From contig NZ_CP015864.1 in the NCBI RefSeq assembly GCF_002163755.1, positions 992,001 through 1,056,000 of the forward strand: 64,000 bases of DNA, given 5' to 3'. Made by a program: the position numbers and the translations under genes. Shown here in pieces: positions 34,812 through 43,241 of this stretch. The notes beneath the pieces are model-generated. The model worked only from the letters and a program-made list of their open reading frames with translations, was not told where the DNA came from and made no database searches. The stretch comes from Vibrio campbellii CAIM 519 = NBRC 15631 = ATCC 25920 (GTDB lineage Bacteria > Pseudomonadota > Gammaproteobacteria > Enterobacterales > Vibrionaceae). How positions within the stretch are numbered: position 1 is the first letter of the stretch; every line of letters starts with the position of its first letter.

Positions 34812-35420
34812 ATGAACTACGCAACTGAATTTCACGACGCTAATTACCCTTTTCTTAATGTTGCTGCGCGTAAAAAGGCGCTAAAACACAGCTTACTATC
34901 AGTAGTGGAAGGTTTGGCGATCATTAAATTGGGTAAACATGAGTATGCCATTGAACCGGGTCAACACTTCTGGATTCCTCAGGGATGTTTGAGCTCCCTC
35001 ACCTTTTTACCTAACACACGAGTGACTCGCTGTGACTTTTCTGTGCGCTTAGCTGACGCATTCGCTCAACAAGCAGGCTATGTGAAACCATCAGCGTTAT
35101 TGTCAGCGCTTATTGAGAAATTGGTAATGACAAAAGCACGAAGCGAACATCAATTGGACTTGCTGGCAGTGGTTAAGCATGAAGTGCTGACTCTAAAGCC
35201 AATGCTGACTGGTTCAGCGCTAACCGACTCAATCAACAAATGGAAACCAGGTTGTGATTCGCAAGTTTCTATCGAGCTTTGCTTGGTTCTGACGCTAAGA
35301 GAAGCGCGTAAAATGAAGTTATCTGGTAAGAAGCAATCCGATATCGTGGCTAAGTTGTTCAACAACAATGAAGAAGAATACGAGCAACTGTGTTTCTTAG
35401 TGTTTGGGGAAGCACTGTAA
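34812..35420 (+). CDS. AraC-ligand-binding (cupin)-like protein lacking a clear HTH
   Basis: A 202-residue protein whose N-terminal part (EGLAIIKLGKHEYAIEPGQHFWIPQGCLSS, about residues 31-60, split here) has the cupin pattern of AraC-type sensor domains. The C-terminal half is helical, but I cannot identify the two AraC helix-turn-helix motifs. It could be a divergent regulator or a stand-alone sensor. A strong terminator follows. Confidence 0.55.
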   Translation: MNYATEFHDANYPFLNVAARKKALKHSLLSVVEGLAIIKLGKHEYAIEPGQHFWIPQGCLSSLTFLPNTRVTRCDFSVRLADAFAQQAGYVKPSALLSALIEKLVMTKARSEHQLDLLAVVKHEVLTLKPMLTGSALTDSINKWKPGCDSQVSIELCLVLTLREARKMKLSGKKQSDIVAKLFNNNEEEYEQLCFLVFGEAL

Positions 35421-35440
35421 ATACAGCATACATAGAACGA

Positions 35441-35470
35441 AAAAAGGACGCACTCATGTGCGTCCTTTTT
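35441..35470. terminator. Strong bidirectional terminator
   Basis: AAAAAGGACGCAC / GTGCGTCCTTTTT with a four-base loop, between convergent genes ending at 35420 and 35484. Confidence 0.93.
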
Positions 35471-35483
35471 GTTTTGATTCGGC

Positions 35484-35966
35484 TTAAAACGGAACTTCGA
35501 TTTGCATCATCCAGTCAGCGTCGTAGTATTCATGCCAACGGTAATCAAAGCGCATTCTAGGTTCACCATCGTGCTTATCGCCAAAGCCCACACTGAACAT
35601 CAAACCATGACTTTTTAACCACTCTTCGGTGCTCATATTAGTTTCTTCATCACGTAGCTCTTCTGGCATCCAAAGCCCAAGACCAAAGTAGTTTTTTTCT
35701 AGGTTTTGAGTGAGTATCGGCGTGTCTTCCGAGCGAATAGCCCATTGATCCCAGTAACTTTCTTTAGGGCCTTCAATCGACTTTTCAGCAATATACCAGT
35801 TAAGTGTGTCCATGCTAAGAACACCTAAGCTATCAAAAACATCTTCACAAACTGTCATGGTATTATCGGCAAATACGACGGAACGATCAGACAAATAGCT
35901 ACAAGCGGAACTAGCCTGTGTAGTCACAAGCAGCGCACACGCACTAAATACCACAATTCTGACCAT
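35484..35966 (-). CDS. Exported hypothetical protein, 160 residues
   Basis: The N-terminus is a signal peptide (VRIVVFSACALLVTTQASSA), cleaved about residue 21. The mature part is acidic with two early Cys that may form a disulfide, and is rich in Trp/Tyr near the end (RFDYRWHEYYDADWMMQIEVPF, in two halves). It ends in an aromatic-terminated strand ...VPF, a feature also seen in outer-membrane beta proteins, but it is too short for a typical barrel. I recognise no family. It may share a transcript with the upstream NadD-like gene. Confidence 0.6.
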   Translation of the reverse strand: MVRIVVFSACALLVTTQASSACSYLSDRSVVFADNTMTVCEDVFDSLGVLSMDTLNWYIAEKSIEGPKESYWDQWAIRSEDTPILTQNLEKNYFGLGLWMPEELRDEETNMSTEEWLKSHGLMFSVGFGDKHDGEPRMRFDYRWHEYYDADWMMQIEVPF

Positions 35967-35992
35967 GAAAACCTGACCTCTTCGTTTTCAGA

Positions 35993-36514
35993 TTACGATT
36001 TTTTATATAAGCCTTCGCTTATCAACATTTTATTAACCGTTGGGGTCGTGAATGCGCTGATGTCTTTGCCCTCTACCAACGCAATGCGAATGTCCGTGCT
36101 TCTGATGTTGACTTTTTCTGGACAAGCCATCACAGCCCAACGCTCCATAATTTCTTCCGCTCTATAAAATTTAGCAAATTTGAAAAAATTATCAGGACCT
36201 ATGACAAAAGTTATATCGGCTTGGGTGTGGATTTCTTGAATTTTTTCTAATAACGCAAAAGTCGTTACACTTTGTCCGGGTTGGTACAAAGCTTGCTCAA
36301 GGTCTGAACGTTGAACATTAGAAAGCCCCATGTCTTTAATAAAGGCATCAACCAGTTTGCACCGAATTGGGTAATCCAACATATTTTTGCCCCAAGCGTG
36401 TGCAATGCTTGGCTCTAGAAGCACGAGATCAAAGTGGCTCAGTGACTCGATCACGCTTTTGTGACCTAAGCTCGGCGGGTTAAATGCGCTACCAAAAACG
36501 GCGATTTTTTTCAT
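35993..36514 (-). CDS. NadD-like nicotinate-nucleotide adenylyltransferase-family protein
   Basis: A 173-residue nucleotidyltransferase-fold protein. The N-terminal motif reads FGSAFNPPSLGHKSVIE, the GxFxPxHxGH motif with the first His replaced by Ser and the second His kept at residue 18. The C-terminal motif NIRSTDIRIAL corresponds to the ISSTxxR signature. It is divergent from nadE, so a role in NAD synthesis or salvage is a reasonable inference. It is shorter than typical NadD (about 210), so it may be a paralogue with a different mononucleotide substrate. Confidence 0.78.
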   Translation of the reverse strand: MKKIAVFGSAFNPPSLGHKSVIESLSHFDLVLLEPSIAHAWGKNMLDYPIRCKLVDAFIKDMGLSNVQRSDLEQALYQPGQSVTTFALLEKIQEIHTQADITFVIGPDNFFKFAKFYRAEEIMERWAVMACPEKVNIRSTDIRIALVEGKDISAFTTPTVNKMLISEGLYKKS

Positions 36515-36600
36515 ATCCGGTGATTACCTGGTTGAAGAGAGTTTTCTAATCCGATGAATTCGGTATGATACTACTAATCTTTAGATCTTTTTGACACCAA

Positions 36601-36662
36601 TGCGACGTTTATGGACTCCAATTGGGCGGTTTCTCACCACTTGGTGAACGATAAACGTCGTA
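36601..36662 (+). promoter_or_regulatory. Long-stem inverted repeat in the nadE leader
   Basis: CGACGTTTAT (36603-36612) pairs perfectly with ATAAACGTCG (36651-36660), extended by a G-T and a T-A pair. The 38-base loop contains two further self-complementary stretches (CCAATTGG and CACCACTTGGTG). It lies 63 bp before nadE. Confidence 0.5.
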
Positions 36663-36724
36663 AGCAGTATGAATCTAGTAATACTGATTAGTGTCGAACC
36701 TATTTGCAGGCAAAGGAACCCTAA

Positions 36725-37555
36725 ATGGAACAATCAATCCGCGATGAAATGCGAGTACGCCCTTCTATCGACCCGCATTTCGAAATTGAACGCCGCGTCG
36801 CTTTTATCAAGCGTAAATTACAAGATTCTGGCTGTAGGTCTCTTGTCCTTGGTATCAGTGGAGGCGTTGACTCAACAACGTGTGGTCGCTTAGCTCAATT
36901 GGCTGTAGACCAACTAAATGAAGAATCTGACGACAATGGCTATCAGTTTATCGCCGTTCGCTTGCCTTACGGTGAGCAAAAGGATGAAGACGAAGCCCAA
37001 CTTGCTCTTGATTTTATCCAACCAACGCATTCCGTATCGGTAAACATCAAAGCAGGTGTGGATGGTCTTCATGCTGCTTCTCACGTTGCATTGGAAGATA
37101 AGGATCTTCTGCCAACTGACGCAGCAAAAGTTGACTTCGTGAAAGGCAATGTAAAAGCACGTGCTCGCATGGTAGCGCAATACGAAATCGCTGGTTATGT
37201 TGGTGGGCTCGTTCTTGGTACTGACCACTCAGCAGAGAACATCACAGGTTTCTACACCAAATTTGGTGATGGCGCGTGCGATATGGCACCACTGTTTGGC
37301 TTGAGCAAACGTCAAGTCCGCGAAGTTGCGGCAACGCTAGGTGCGCCTGAATTGCTTGTGAAAAAAGTGCCAACGGCAGACTTAGAAGAGCTTGCTCCAC
37401 AAAAAGCAGACGAAGATGCGCTAAGCCTGACTTACGAGCAAATCGATGACTTCCTAGAAGGTAAGCCTGTATCGCAAGAAGTGAGCGATCGTTTAGTAGC
37501 TATCTACAAAATGACTCAGCACAAGCGTCAGCCGATCCCAACGATCTACGACTAA
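36725..37555 (+). CDS. nadE: Ammonia-dependent NAD+ synthetase
   Basis: A 276-residue N-type ATP pyrophosphatase that amidates deamido-NAD to NAD+. The PP-loop GISGGVDSTTCGR starts at residue 43. Further landmarks are GLVLGTDHSAENITGFYTKFGDGACD (about 158-183, in two halves) and PTADLEELAPQKADED near 222. The length and the lack of a glutaminase domain indicate the NH3-dependent form, as in E. coli. It diverges from the NadD-like gene and has a structured leader. Confidence 0.96.
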   Translation: MEQSIRDEMRVRPSIDPHFEIERRVAFIKRKLQDSGCRSLVLGISGGVDSTTCGRLAQLAVDQLNEESDDNGYQFIAVRLPYGEQKDEDEAQLALDFIQPTHSVSVNIKAGVDGLHAASHVALEDKDLLPTDAAKVDFVKGNVKARARMVAQYEIAGYVGGLVLGTDHSAENITGFYTKFGDGACDMAPLFGLSKRQVREVAATLGAPELLVKKVPTADLEELAPQKADEDALSLTYEQIDDFLEGKPVSQEVSDRLVAIYKMTQHKRQPIPTIYD

Positions 37556-37606
37556 AACGCGATTGTGCGCATGAGTGTTCCCTCTCTGAGCCCGCTCTAA
37601 GATAGA

Positions 37607-37636
37607 AAAAACGCCGCTAAGTTAGCGGCGTTTTTG
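37607..37636. terminator. Bidirectional terminator between nadE and the MOSC fusion gene
   Basis: AAAACGCCGCTAA / TTAGCGGCGTTTT, almost perfectly palindromic, with A and T runs on both sides. Confidence 0.93.
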
Positions 37637-37673
37637 TTTGCTGGTCATGAGCAGCGATTACTATTTATGGTAG

Positions 37674-39491
37674 TTAATCTGTTAGCATCACGTCCGTTTG
37701 TGGAATAGCACAACACGCGAGCACTGTACCCATTGCACGTTCTTCTGCGCTTAATGCAGGTACATCCGGATGATCAACCTGCCCAGACTCTAATTGAACC
37801 TTACAAGCACCACATAAGCCCGCACGACAACTGTTCGTGATGCTCTTGCCAGCATTCTCGACTTGCTCCAGCAATGTTTGTTGGTTGTTACCCGCCAACT
37901 TCAAGCCGTTGAATTCAATCTCAACACTTTTCTCAGGCTTGGTCGTCGCAACCGCAACGCCAAAAGCTTCTTGGTGGTAGTTATCTTCAGGTAACCCTTT
38001 CTTCAGCAGAAGGTTTTTCGCTTTCTGCATAAAACCATCAGGGCCACAAACGAACACTTGGCGTTGTTCAACATCTTTGATCTGTTTGATATGGGATAAG
38101 CTAATACGCCCTTTCAGGCCAAACCAGTCCACCGCAGGCTGAGTTAAGCAAATCTTCACATCTAAGCCCGGATGTTGGCGTTTTAGTTCGTTTAACTCAT
38201 CTTTACACGGGATATCAATCTCGCTACTGCACTGATGGTAGAACACCACGTCATCGAGTTGGTTGTGATCCGCCAAGTAGCGAACCATCGATAGCATTGG
38301 CGTTACACCGCTACCAGCAGACAGCAAGAGTAGAGGCTGAACAGAGTGCTCTTTTAGATGAAATTGTCCATCTGGCGTTTCCGCTTCCAATACATCCCCT
38401 ACTTGCAGGTTATCCAGTAACGCGTTAGATACACGACCACCAGAAACACGCTTAACGGAAATCGCGTAACGACCTGGACGAGATGGACTAGAAGAAAGCG
38501 TATAACGACGCCCAACTTTCTTACCGTCGAAATTCACTTCAATAGGCAAATGCTGCCCCGGCAAGTATGTTGGTAACTGACCTTTATTCGGCTCAAGCCA
38601 TAAGGTGACGAAGTCGCGCGCAATCTCTTCTCGCTCGACACAGGTGAGCGACATGCGATTAGGAGAGTTATCTGGATAGAATTCAGCTTCTTTGTATTCC
38701 AGCACTTCTACCTTGTCTCCCTGACGAATAATGCCTTCATTAAGGGCAACAAGGTTTTGGCCGAAGAACACACCACCACGTTCATTAGCACGGAACTCTT
38801 GCAGTGTTTTCAACGGTTCTTTGCTTTCGCGGAAAGTGCCACGTTGAGTATTAACGGTGGTTAGAATGCAACGCTCACAAGGTTTCACTGATTCAAATTC
38901 GACTTCACCAATGCGAATGCGCTTCCATGAATCTTCTTCAAATGGCTTGGTATCGGACACCACAAGGTTGGTTCTAAACTGGTCCATCGAGTGCTGTTCA
39001 GGGCTTCTGCGATTTAGCTCTTCCAGTGACGCCTCACTGATCACAAGCATCGGATAGCCATCAGCAAAGCTAACGTTGTGGCCCAACTTCTCTCTTACAC
39101 GATTTGATTGTTCACCAGTAAAAAGCAACTCAACGCGAAGGCCTAATACTTTGCTAAACCAATCATCTGCTTCGTCAGTTGTGGTGTATGCAGTAAAACT
39201 GTCTTTCCAAACCGTCGCGGGTGCTTCCTGCATTTTGAAATCTTGATAACGGATCTTTAATGGCTCTTCCCCAAGGCTGGTAAACACCACACCATCTGGC
39301 AATAACGCTGATTTGATGGTCACCATTTGGGGGAATTTACGTGCCGTCACCATTGAGCCGTCTGACGTCGCAATCATAAATCGACGATCAAAACTTAATC
39401 CTTGTTTTTCAACCCAAGCGGAAGACAGCTCGACGCCTCCTACGGATTTGACTGGAAAAACATTAATTTGGGATAAAACTGATTGCGACAT
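37674..39491 (-). CDS. MOSC domain-ferredoxin reductase fusion (YcbX-like plus oxygenase-reductase-type module)
   Basis: A 605-residue multidomain redox protein. Residues about 5-120 are a MOSC N-terminal barrel (INVFPVKSVGGVELSSAWVE). Next is a MOSC domain (to about 265) with CERC at about 208-211, likely the molybdenum-cofactor-binding Cys region. A ferredoxin-reductase-type FAD domain (RRYTLSSSPSRPGRYAIS) and NAD domain (LLLSAGSGVTPMLSMVRYL) follow. The C-terminus is a plant-type 2Fe-2S domain (SCRAGLCGACKVQ, fourth Cys in ACCAIPQ). E. coli YcbX has the MOSC and 2Fe-2S parts only. I chose ATG 39491, with AGGAAG upstream. N-hydroxylated-base reduction is a plausible role. Confidence 0.88.
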   Translation of the reverse strand: MSQSVLSQINVFPVKSVGGVELSSAWVEKQGLSFDRRFMIATSDGSMVTARKFPQMVTIKSALLPDGVVFTSLGEEPLKIRYQDFKMQEAPATVWKDSFTAYTTTDEADDWFSKVLGLRVELLFTGEQSNRVREKLGHNVSFADGYPMLVISEASLEELNRRSPEQHSMDQFRTNLVVSDTKPFEEDSWKRIRIGEVEFESVKPCERCILTTVNTQRGTFRESKEPLKTLQEFRANERGGVFFGQNLVALNEGIIRQGDKVEVLEYKEAEFYPDNSPNRMSLTCVEREEIARDFVTLWLEPNKGQLPTYLPGQHLPIEVNFDGKKVGRRYTLSSSPSRPGRYAISVKRVSGGRVSNALLDNLQVGDVLEAETPDGQFHLKEHSVQPLLLLSAGSGVTPMLSMVRYLADHNQLDDVVFYHQCSSEIDIPCKDELNELKRQHPGLDVKICLTQPAVDWFGLKGRISLSHIKQIKDVEQRQVFVCGPDGFMQKAKNLLLKKGLPEDNYHQEAFGVAVATTKPEKSVEIEFNGLKLAGNNQQTLLEQVENAGKSITNSCRAGLCGACKVQLESGQVDHPDVPALSAEERAMGTVLACCAIPQTDVMLTD

Positions 39492-39778
39492 AACGGACTT
39501 CCTACAGGTTCTTTTTAATTGTTCTACTATCATATCTCCATAAGCTTGGTGACCCAAGTATCTCGAGGTTACTCGGGGGTAAAACTCCGATTTACACGCG
39601 ATATATTCATAAGGGATTCATTATTGAGCTCTAAGATATGTGTCAGTACGTCGCATTTTATGAATAACGTCCCATAAATTTGCACATTGTTGACGAAATT
39701 AGAATTGCCAATAGGTGACATTAAGCACATAAGACGCCAACCTTTTGACACTAAAATAATCTATCAGGAGCATAGACC

Positions 39779-39942
39779 ATAGATACTTACAAACTGATTT
39801 AATTCTACTTTGTATCTTTCTTCCACCAGTGTCGGTTTACATGGAAAAAGGTCTAGAGAAAGACTTCTTTATCAACCTAATCCTGACGTTTTTCTTCTTC
39901 CTACCAGGCACAATTCACGCGCTTTGGTTAACGATGAAGTAA
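39779..39942 (+). pseudogene. Decayed YqaE/Pmp3-family small membrane protein gene
   Basis: An AGGAG site is followed by ATA GAT ACT TAC AAA CTG ATT TAA, i.e. an ATA where ATG is expected and a premature stop. Adding one T in the run at 39798-39800 gives a complete Pmp3-like protein: MDTYKLILILLCIFLPPVSV, then YMEKGLEKDFFINL, then ILTFFFFLPGTIHALWLTMK. Both YqaE helices and the PG-x-IHALW motif are recognisable. A 33-residue remnant could still start at ATG 39841, covering only the second helix. So this copy is probably inactive. Confidence 0.65.
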
Positions 39943-40022
39943 CCAGCCAAACTCCTATCGTAAAGAAATGTGAAAAATGGGATGAAATGGAAGAGCAATT
40001 CCACTATCATCCTGTCGCCTAA

Positions 40023-40038
40023 GCGCAAGCGTTTGCTC
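40023..40038. promoter_or_regulatory. PurR-like operator upstream of pyrC
   Basis: GCGCAAGCGTTTGCTC matches the PurR consensus ACGCAAACGTTTGCGT at twelve of sixteen positions with the central CG intact, 62 bp before pyrC, a known PurR target in enterobacteria. Confidence 0.5.
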
Positions 40039-40099
40039 TTGAGGTAAATGCAGCAGCGTTTAGGCTCCAAACATAACTTTTAAATGGTGGGAGCAATTA

Positions 40100-41128
40100 A
40101 TGACAACACTGACTATTACTCGTCCTGACGATTGGCACGTTCACTTACGCGATGGTGAAGTTCTAAAAGATACCGTTCGCGATATTAGCCGTTACAACGG
40201 TCGTGCACTGATCATGCCGAACACCGTCCCACCAGTGACCAATACCGAAATGGCGCTAGCCTACCGTGATCGAATCCTTGCTGAGCAACACGGCGAGCAA
40301 TTCGAGCCTCTTATGGCGCTGTACCTAACAGACAACACTACACCAGACGAAATCCGCAAAGCGAAAGCAACAGGAAAAATTGTTGCAGCAAAGCTTTATC
40401 CTGCGGGCGCAACCACCAACTCTGATTCTGGCGTAACCGACGCAAAGAACATCTACCACGTTTTTGAAGCGATGGAAGAAGTTGGCATGCTGCTTTTGGT
40501 TCATGGCGAAGTGACCCACAACCACGTTGATATTTTTGATCGTGAGAAGGAATTCCTAGACACTGTTCTGGCTCCTATCGTTAACGACTTCCCCAACCTA
40601 AAAATCGTTCTTGAGCACATCACGACTTCGGATGCGGCTAATTTCGTAAATAACGCTTCTGACAATGTTGCAGCAACGATTACCGCTCACCACCTGCTGT
40701 TCAACCGTAATCACATGCTAGTCGGTGGTATTAAGCCACACTTCTACTGCCTACCAATCCTTAAGCGCAATACCCACCAACAAGCGCTTATCGAAGCAGC
40801 AACAAGCGGTAGCAAGAAGTTTTTCCTAGGCACGGATTCAGCGCCACACGCAAAAGGCGCAAAAGAGTCGGCTTGTGGTTGTGCAGGCTCTTACACAGCA
40901 CACGCAGCGCTAGAACTTTATGCAGAAGTTTTTGAGAATGAAGGCAAGCTAGAAAATCTAGAAGCATTCGCCAGTTTGAATGGCCCTGATTTTTACGGTA
41001 TCGCTCGTAACACGGATACTGTGACGCTAGAAAAAGCATCTTGGGATGTACCAGAAACAATGCCGTTTGGTAGCGACATCGTTGTGCCAATCCGTGCAAA
41101 TGAAAAGATTGAGTGGGAAGTGAAGTAA
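40100..41128 (+). CDS. pyrC: Dihydroorotase
   Basis: A 342-residue class II dihydroorotase that closes carbamoyl-aspartate to dihydroorotate in pyrimidine synthesis. The binuclear-zinc residues are visible: H13 and H15 in DWHVHLRDG, K98 in AAKLYPAG (carbamylated in the family), His in LVHGEVT and LEHITT, and D in LGTDSAPH, followed by ESACGCAG. A strong GGTGGGAG ribosome binding site precedes the ATG. A PurR-like operator lies in the leader and a long-stem terminator follows. Confidence 0.97.
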   Translation: MTTLTITRPDDWHVHLRDGEVLKDTVRDISRYNGRALIMPNTVPPVTNTEMALAYRDRILAEQHGEQFEPLMALYLTDNTTPDEIRKAKATGKIVAAKLYPAGATTNSDSGVTDAKNIYHVFEAMEEVGMLLLVHGEVTHNHVDIFDREKEFLDTVLAPIVNDFPNLKIVLEHITTSDAANFVNNASDNVAATITAHHLLFNRNHMLVGGIKPHFYCLPILKRNTHQQALIEAATSGSKKFFLGTDSAPHAKGAKESACGCAGSYTAHAALELYAEVFENEGKLENLEAFASLNGPDFYGIARNTDTVTLEKASWDVPETMPFGSDIVVPIRANEKIEWEVK

Positions 41129-41145
41129 ACACACTCACAAAATGA

Positions 41146-41195
41146 AAAAGGGTCATGCCACCATATTCGATATGGAAAGGCATGACCCTTTTCTT
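41146..41195 (+). terminator. Long-stem terminator of pyrC
   Basis: AAAAGGGTCATGCC / GGCATGACCCTTTT encloses a second palindrome, CCATATTCGATATGG, and ends in TTCTTTT. Confidence 0.9.
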
Positions 41196-41243
41196 TTGGC
41201 TCCTATAAAGCCTTATGTCTGCTGTCTTACGTAGGAAGAGTAG

Positions 41244-42149
41244 CTATTTACCACGTACCTTCTCTACCGCAGTCCAAGCTGCAACCACAACTAGACCCGC
41301 GATAACACCAATCACGCCGTTAAGCAGTGTTGGCACGATCGCTGTCGCAATCGTATGTCCACGGAAGTCCATAATGATTGGTTCAATCAGGTGATGAATC
41401 GCAGGTACGCTATGCACGACAATACCGCCACCAACCAAGAACATGGCCGCAGTACCGACAATCGCAAGCATCTTCATCAGCTTCGGAGCAAATGCCACTA
41501 GCGCACCACCCAACTTCGCTTTCAGACCTTCACCATTTGATGTGCGCTCAAGATAAAAACCCAAGTCATCAAGCTTAACGATACCTGCAACCAAGCCGTA
41601 AACACCGATAGTCATCAGTACTGCGATTAAACTCACCACGAGAATTTGCGTTACGATGCTTGAGCCTGTCACCGTACCCAAAGCAATCACGATGATTTCT
41701 GCAGAGAGGATAAAGTCAGTACGAATCGCACCAGCCACTTTTCTCTTCTCGTACTCTTCGGCCGATTCACCAGTATTAACTTGCTCTTCTTTTTCTTCAT
41801 GTTGGTGTGAATGAGGGAAGAGTTTTTCCAAGATCTTTTCTGCACCTTCAAAGCAGAGGAACAGACCACCAATTAAGAGTAACGGCATGATCAGCCAAGG
41901 AATAAAAGCACTGATCAACAACGCCGACGGCACCAGAATCAGCTTATTCTTAAATGATCCTTTTGCTACCGCCCAAACCACAGGAATTTCACGCTCTGAC
42001 GCTACACCAGAGACCTGTTGCGCGTTTAGTGCTAAGTCATCACCTAGTACACCAGCGGTTTTTTTCGCTGCCATCTTAGACATCAATGCAACATCATCCA
42101 ATACCGCTGCAATGTCATCCAACAGTGTTAGTAAACTTGCTCCAGCCAT
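41244..42149 (-). CDS. yedI: YedI-family (DUF808) inner-membrane protein
   Basis: A 301-residue membrane protein. The N-terminus (MAGASLLTLLDDIAAVLDDVALMSK, about 25 residues, split by sense) is the DUF808 signature. The segment ARNDKE-like SEREIPVVWAVAKGSFKNK is also conserved, and about eight hydrophobic helices follow. A charged, His-containing loop (HSHQHEEKEEQ) lies near residue 115. Function in the family is unknown. Convergent with pyrC. Confidence 0.9.
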   Translation of the reverse strand: MAGASLLTLLDDIAAVLDDVALMSKMAAKKTAGVLGDDLALNAQQVSGVASEREIPVVWAVAKGSFKNKLILVPSALLISAFIPWLIMPLLLIGGLFLCFEGAEKILEKLFPHSHQHEEKEEQVNTGESAEEYEKRKVAGAIRTDFILSAEIIVIALGTVTGSSIVTQILVVSLIAVLMTIGVYGLVAGIVKLDDLGFYLERTSNGEGLKAKLGGALVAFAPKLMKMLAIVGTAAMFLVGGGIVVHSVPAIHHLIEPIIMDFRGHTIATAIVPTLLNGVIGVIAGLVVVAAWTAVEKVRGK

Positions 42150-42323
42150 TTATCTGTCTCTTTTATGGAATTGAATAAGTAACAGAATGTAACACCATTA
42201 AATCACTCAGCAAAGTTATGATTTTGCAAAGAATAAAGTCACAAATTGTGTTTTCTGTTGCCGTGGCTTTGAGAGGGGACTAGTCTTGTCTTATCTTTCA
42301 AGCACTCAAAAGAAAAAGTATAG

Positions 42324-43241
42324 ATGAAAAGCGGATACACTTACCCAATCGGTACCCCAGGTCAGCCTTGGGGCGAAGCAGAACGTAAAGCTTGGTGCGA
42401 ACAACGTGACGTAAAACGTAGCTACCAAGATGAAGTTGTAACGAAAATTGATGCTCTTCGCGAACGTTTCGATGTTGAGCAATACGGCGCGCTTTCATAC
42501 GACGAAGCACGCTTCCCTCTATTTTGCATCAAAACGCGTAACTGGGATGCAACAAAGCCTGTTGTTTTGGTAACTGGCGGCGTACACGGCTACGAGACAA
42601 GTGGCGTACACGGCGCGTTGAAGTTTGTTGATACGCAGGCAGAGTGTTATGCAGAACACTTCAATATTGTGGTTGCGCCATGTGTGAGCCCTTGGGGCTA
42701 TGAAGTGATTAACCGCTGGAACCCAAATGCGATTGATCCAAACCGCTCTTTCTATGCAGACAGCCCAGCAGAAGAGTCAGCAAACTTGATCAAGCTAGTT
42801 GCAACGCTAGGTGATGTTCTAATGCACATCGACCTTCACGAAACCACCGATTCTGACGAGACGGAATTCCGTCCTGCACTTGCAGCGCGTGATGGTCTTG
42901 AATACATCGAAGGCATGATCCCAGATGGTTTCTACACGGTGGGCGATACAGAAAACCCGCAACCTGAGTTCCAAAAAGCAGTCATCGAGTCAGTAGCGAA
43001 AGTAACGCACATTGCACCTGCTGACGATAAAGGCGAAATCATTGGCTCGCCAGTGGTGCAATTTGGCGTAATTAACTACCCAATGGTGAAACTGGGTCTG
43101 TGTGGCGGCGTAACCAACTGCACTTACGGCACCACTACGGAAGTTTACCCAGACAGCCCGAAAGTGACTGATGAAGAGTGTAACGACGCTCAAGTTGCCG
43201 CAGTTGTAGGTGGTTTAGACTACGTGCTCGCTCAGCTATAA
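42324..43241 (+). CDS. M14-family zinc carboxypeptidase-like hydrolase
   Basis: A 305-residue metallohydrolase of the M14/succinylglutamate-desuccinylase superfamily. Zinc ligands fit H88-x2-E91 (GGVHGYETSG) and a third His in MHIDLHETTDSDE (H168 or H172). ID-P-N-RSF at 137-143 matches the substrate-binding DPNRxF motif, and TTEVYPDSP near the end supplies the candidate general base Glu. There is no signal peptide, so it is cytosolic. Its last bases overlap the convergent AraC gene by six. A role in turnover of small peptides or N-acyl amino acids is inferred only. Confidence 0.83.
   Translation: MKSGYTYPIGTPGQPWGEAERKAWCEQRDVKRSYQDEVVTKIDALRERFDVEQYGALSYDEARFPLFCIKTRNWDATKPVVLVTGGVHGYETSGVHGALKFVDTQAECYAEHFNIVVAPCVSPWGYEVINRWNPNAIDPNRSFYADSPAEESANLIKLVATLGDVLMHIDLHETTDSDETEFRPALAARDGLEYIEGMIPDGFYTVGDTENPQPEFQKAVIESVAKVTHIAPADDKGEIIGSPVVQFGVINYPMVKLGLCGGVTNCTYGTTTEVYPDSPKVTDEECNDAQVAAVVGGLDYVLAQL

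Noticed and set aside
39810..40022. A 70-codon plus-strand frame upstream of pyrC.
   Set aside because: It overlaps the recognisable Pmp3-family sequence in another frame, has no ribosome binding site and shows no protein-like pattern.
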